From the NCBI GenBank assembly GCA_049999805.1, contig JBNGIO010006370.1, forward strand, positions 204,657 through 242,936: a stretch of DNA of 38,280 nucleotides, in the 5' to 3' direction. The position numbers were made by a program, and so were the translations under genes. Shown here one piece after another: positions 37,100 to 38,280 of this stretch. The stretch comes from Folioceros fuciformis. Lineage: Eukaryota; Anthocerotophyta; Anthocerotopsida; Anthocerotales. Every line of letters starts with the position of its first letter. The stretch's first letter is position 1. The notes under the pieces are model-generated. The model did no database searches. It was not told the origin of the DNA and worked only from the letters and a program-made list of their open reading frames with translations.

Positions 37100-38160
37100 C
37101 CCGGATCTGATTTTCTTCACAAAGTAGGTTAACATGGCGTTAGAGGTGGTGGCAAAGGAGGCGGAGGGGGAGGAGGAGGAGTTGGAGGAGGAGGGGGAGT
37201 TGGAGGAGTCTCTAATCCTCCTCTCCCACCTGTTCCAATCATCCCACAACCGTCTTACTCCTTTGAATTCAAAGAGCGGGACAGGTTTAATGGCACGAAG
37301 TTCGAAGGTTGGAAGGTGCGCATGACAGCTGCCCTGCAAGCGCGACACGTTTGGGGAGTTGTCATTGGCACGCTTAAACAACCTACTTCCACTGCCACAC
37401 AAGAGGAAAAGGACAAGTGGGAGAACCTGAACGCCATCGCTCGTGCCATCTTGATAAGCGGGCTAGATGAGGCTCTTCTCGCTGATGTCGCTTTTCTCAC
37501 TCAGGCTGATGAGATTTGGAACCTTCTCCTGCATACATATGAGGCTAAGAATATTCTTACCATGTGTGCTGTTCGGGGAGAACTCTTTTCTCTTCGGCTC
37601 AAGGAAGGCGACAAGGTTTCATCCTTCGTCATCCGCTTTCGACAATTGAGATCCCAGCTCACCGGGCTCCCAATTCCCCGAGTTGGATGTTGTAGCCCAG
37701 TTGCTCACCTGTCTACCTGCCAGCTATCAGACATTCGTCTCCAGCTATGGTGCTACCATTCGAGCTGCCGATGCTGCTAGAGCTGCAGGCCAACCCACTA
37801 ACATCAGCCTCACAGATGTTATAGGGGCTTTGTTACAGGAGGAGCAAAGCAGGGCTAACACCAGCTCACATGGCGGTCGTACCAAGACGGATAAAGTTCT
37901 CTTCACACAAGGAAAATCAAATACGAGAACCAAATCAACCTCCGAGGCAGGTTCTTCTAAACCCAGTTCCACAAAGCGTACTGGAGCTTGTAACTGGTGT
38001 GGCATTCAAGGCCACTGGGAACGCGAGTGTAGAAAGAAGAAAGGAGGCGAGCCACGCAAAGCTGAGAAGTCTCGACCGGCTGAAGCTCATGTGGCTACTA
38101 CAAAGGATCGACAGACTTCGTCAACCTCCACAAAACCTCCTGTAGTAATGACAGTTTGCT
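37100..38160 (+). pseudogene. gag: Copia 3 gag with Gly-rich tract and zinc knuckle
   Basis: A glycine-rich run (coding GGAGGAGG repeats, 37140-37206) and a Pro-rich linker (NPPLPPVPIIPQP) lead into gag: FEFKERDRFNGTKFEGWKVR, WENLNAIARAILISGLDEAL, LLHTYEAKNILTMCAVRGEL and VSSFVIRFRQLRSQL. A frameshift near 37670-37680 moves to the frame with LDVVAQLLTCLPASYQTFV, ADAARAAGQPTNISLTDVIG and the CCHC knuckle CNWCGIQGHWEREC (37991-38032). Lysine- and Thr/Ser-rich sequence follows. One frameshift separates the halves, so this gag is only lightly damaged compared with copia 1 and 2. Confidence 0.88.
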
Positions 38161-38280
38161 GTGCATTGACTGCTTCTTCTTTTCCCCACACCTGGTATCT
38201 TGACAGTGGGGCTACCTCTCACATCTGCCATAACGAGTCCTTGTTTAGTCATTACAGGCCTGCTGTAGCCACCAACAAGG
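38161..38280 (+). pseudogene. pol: Copia 3 protease, start
   Basis: In the same frame as the zinc knuckle: TWYLDSGATSHICHNESLF, the aspartic protease signature with an intact D-S-G-A. It runs off the right edge of the window. The label pseudogene reflects the upstream frameshift only; the protease itself shows no damage within the visible part. Confidence 0.85.

Larger units (their letters stand above)
35890..38280 (+). mobile_element. Ty1/copia retrotransposon 3, 5' part, running off the window
   Basis: A likely LTR (35890-36055, TG...CA) is followed directly by the initiator tRNA-Met primer site at 36056-36067. A 270-bp leader, an unusual extra ORF, gag with CCHC knuckle, and the start of the protease follow. 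The LTR start is uncertain (35890 or 35941), since no second LTR is in the window. Gag and knuckle resemble copia 2 and copia 1. It inserted next to the right arm of the inverted repeat and is younger than that repeat. Confidence 0.85.

Overview
The window looks like nuclear DNA of a land plant. It holds an L-type lectin receptor kinase gene family, a PPR (pentatricopeptide) relic of the plant organelle RNA-editing type, three or four Ty1/copia retrotransposons primed from initiator tRNA-Met, and a pogo/Tigger DNA transposon. Short predicted introns and the scaffold gaps (10, 100 and 10 Ns) would fit a lycophyte such as Selaginella. That assignment is inference from gene content, not proof. 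No rRNA, tRNA, CRISPR array or bacterial operon was seen.

Layout. 1-186 is a 31-bp minisatellite. 187-3860 holds two broken lectin receptor kinase copies, A (lectin half) and B (membrane/kinase half), with their paralogous flanks. 3860-4802 is a spliced, unrecognised gene remnant whose intron is filled by a palindromic minisatellite. 5058-5480 is a primer-binding site and LTR of a minus-strand copia that sits in the gag gene of a plus-strand copia (5481 to about 10897). That second element carries an antisense ORF between its RNase H and its 3' LTR. 11100-12830 is mostly unassigned. 12827-14068 plus 26346-27170 are the two halves of a DUF7869-like gene. It was split by a 12.3-kb minus-strand copia (14069-26345) with matching 217-bp LTRs and a 5-bp target duplication. 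The reverse transcriptase of that copia is itself interrupted by about 6 kb of foreign DNA: an inverted copy of the 3' end of the DUF7869-like gene, an LRR receptor-kinase fragment and a long C-rich stretch. 27948-28163 is a PPR relic and 28300-28930 holds tandem repeats. 29791-31911 is the only intact gene, a complete 706-residue lectin receptor kinase (minus strand). 32253-32831 holds tandem repeats and a strong hairpin. 33259-35644 is a Tigger element bounded by TIRs and TA, lying between the arms of an older inverted repeat. A third copia (35890 to beyond the right end) cuts the right arm.

Most of the sequence is decayed mobile DNA, with nesting that gives relative ages. The only gene likely to act in the cell today is the lectin receptor kinase, a plasma-membrane receptor. 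The least explained signals are the 22-bp palindrome family, which occupies two independently predicted phase-1 introns of 351 and 358 nt and recurs beside the DUF7869-like gene, the antisense ORF in the first copia, and the chimeric insert in the second copia. All family assignments come from motif recognition by eye; no database was searched.
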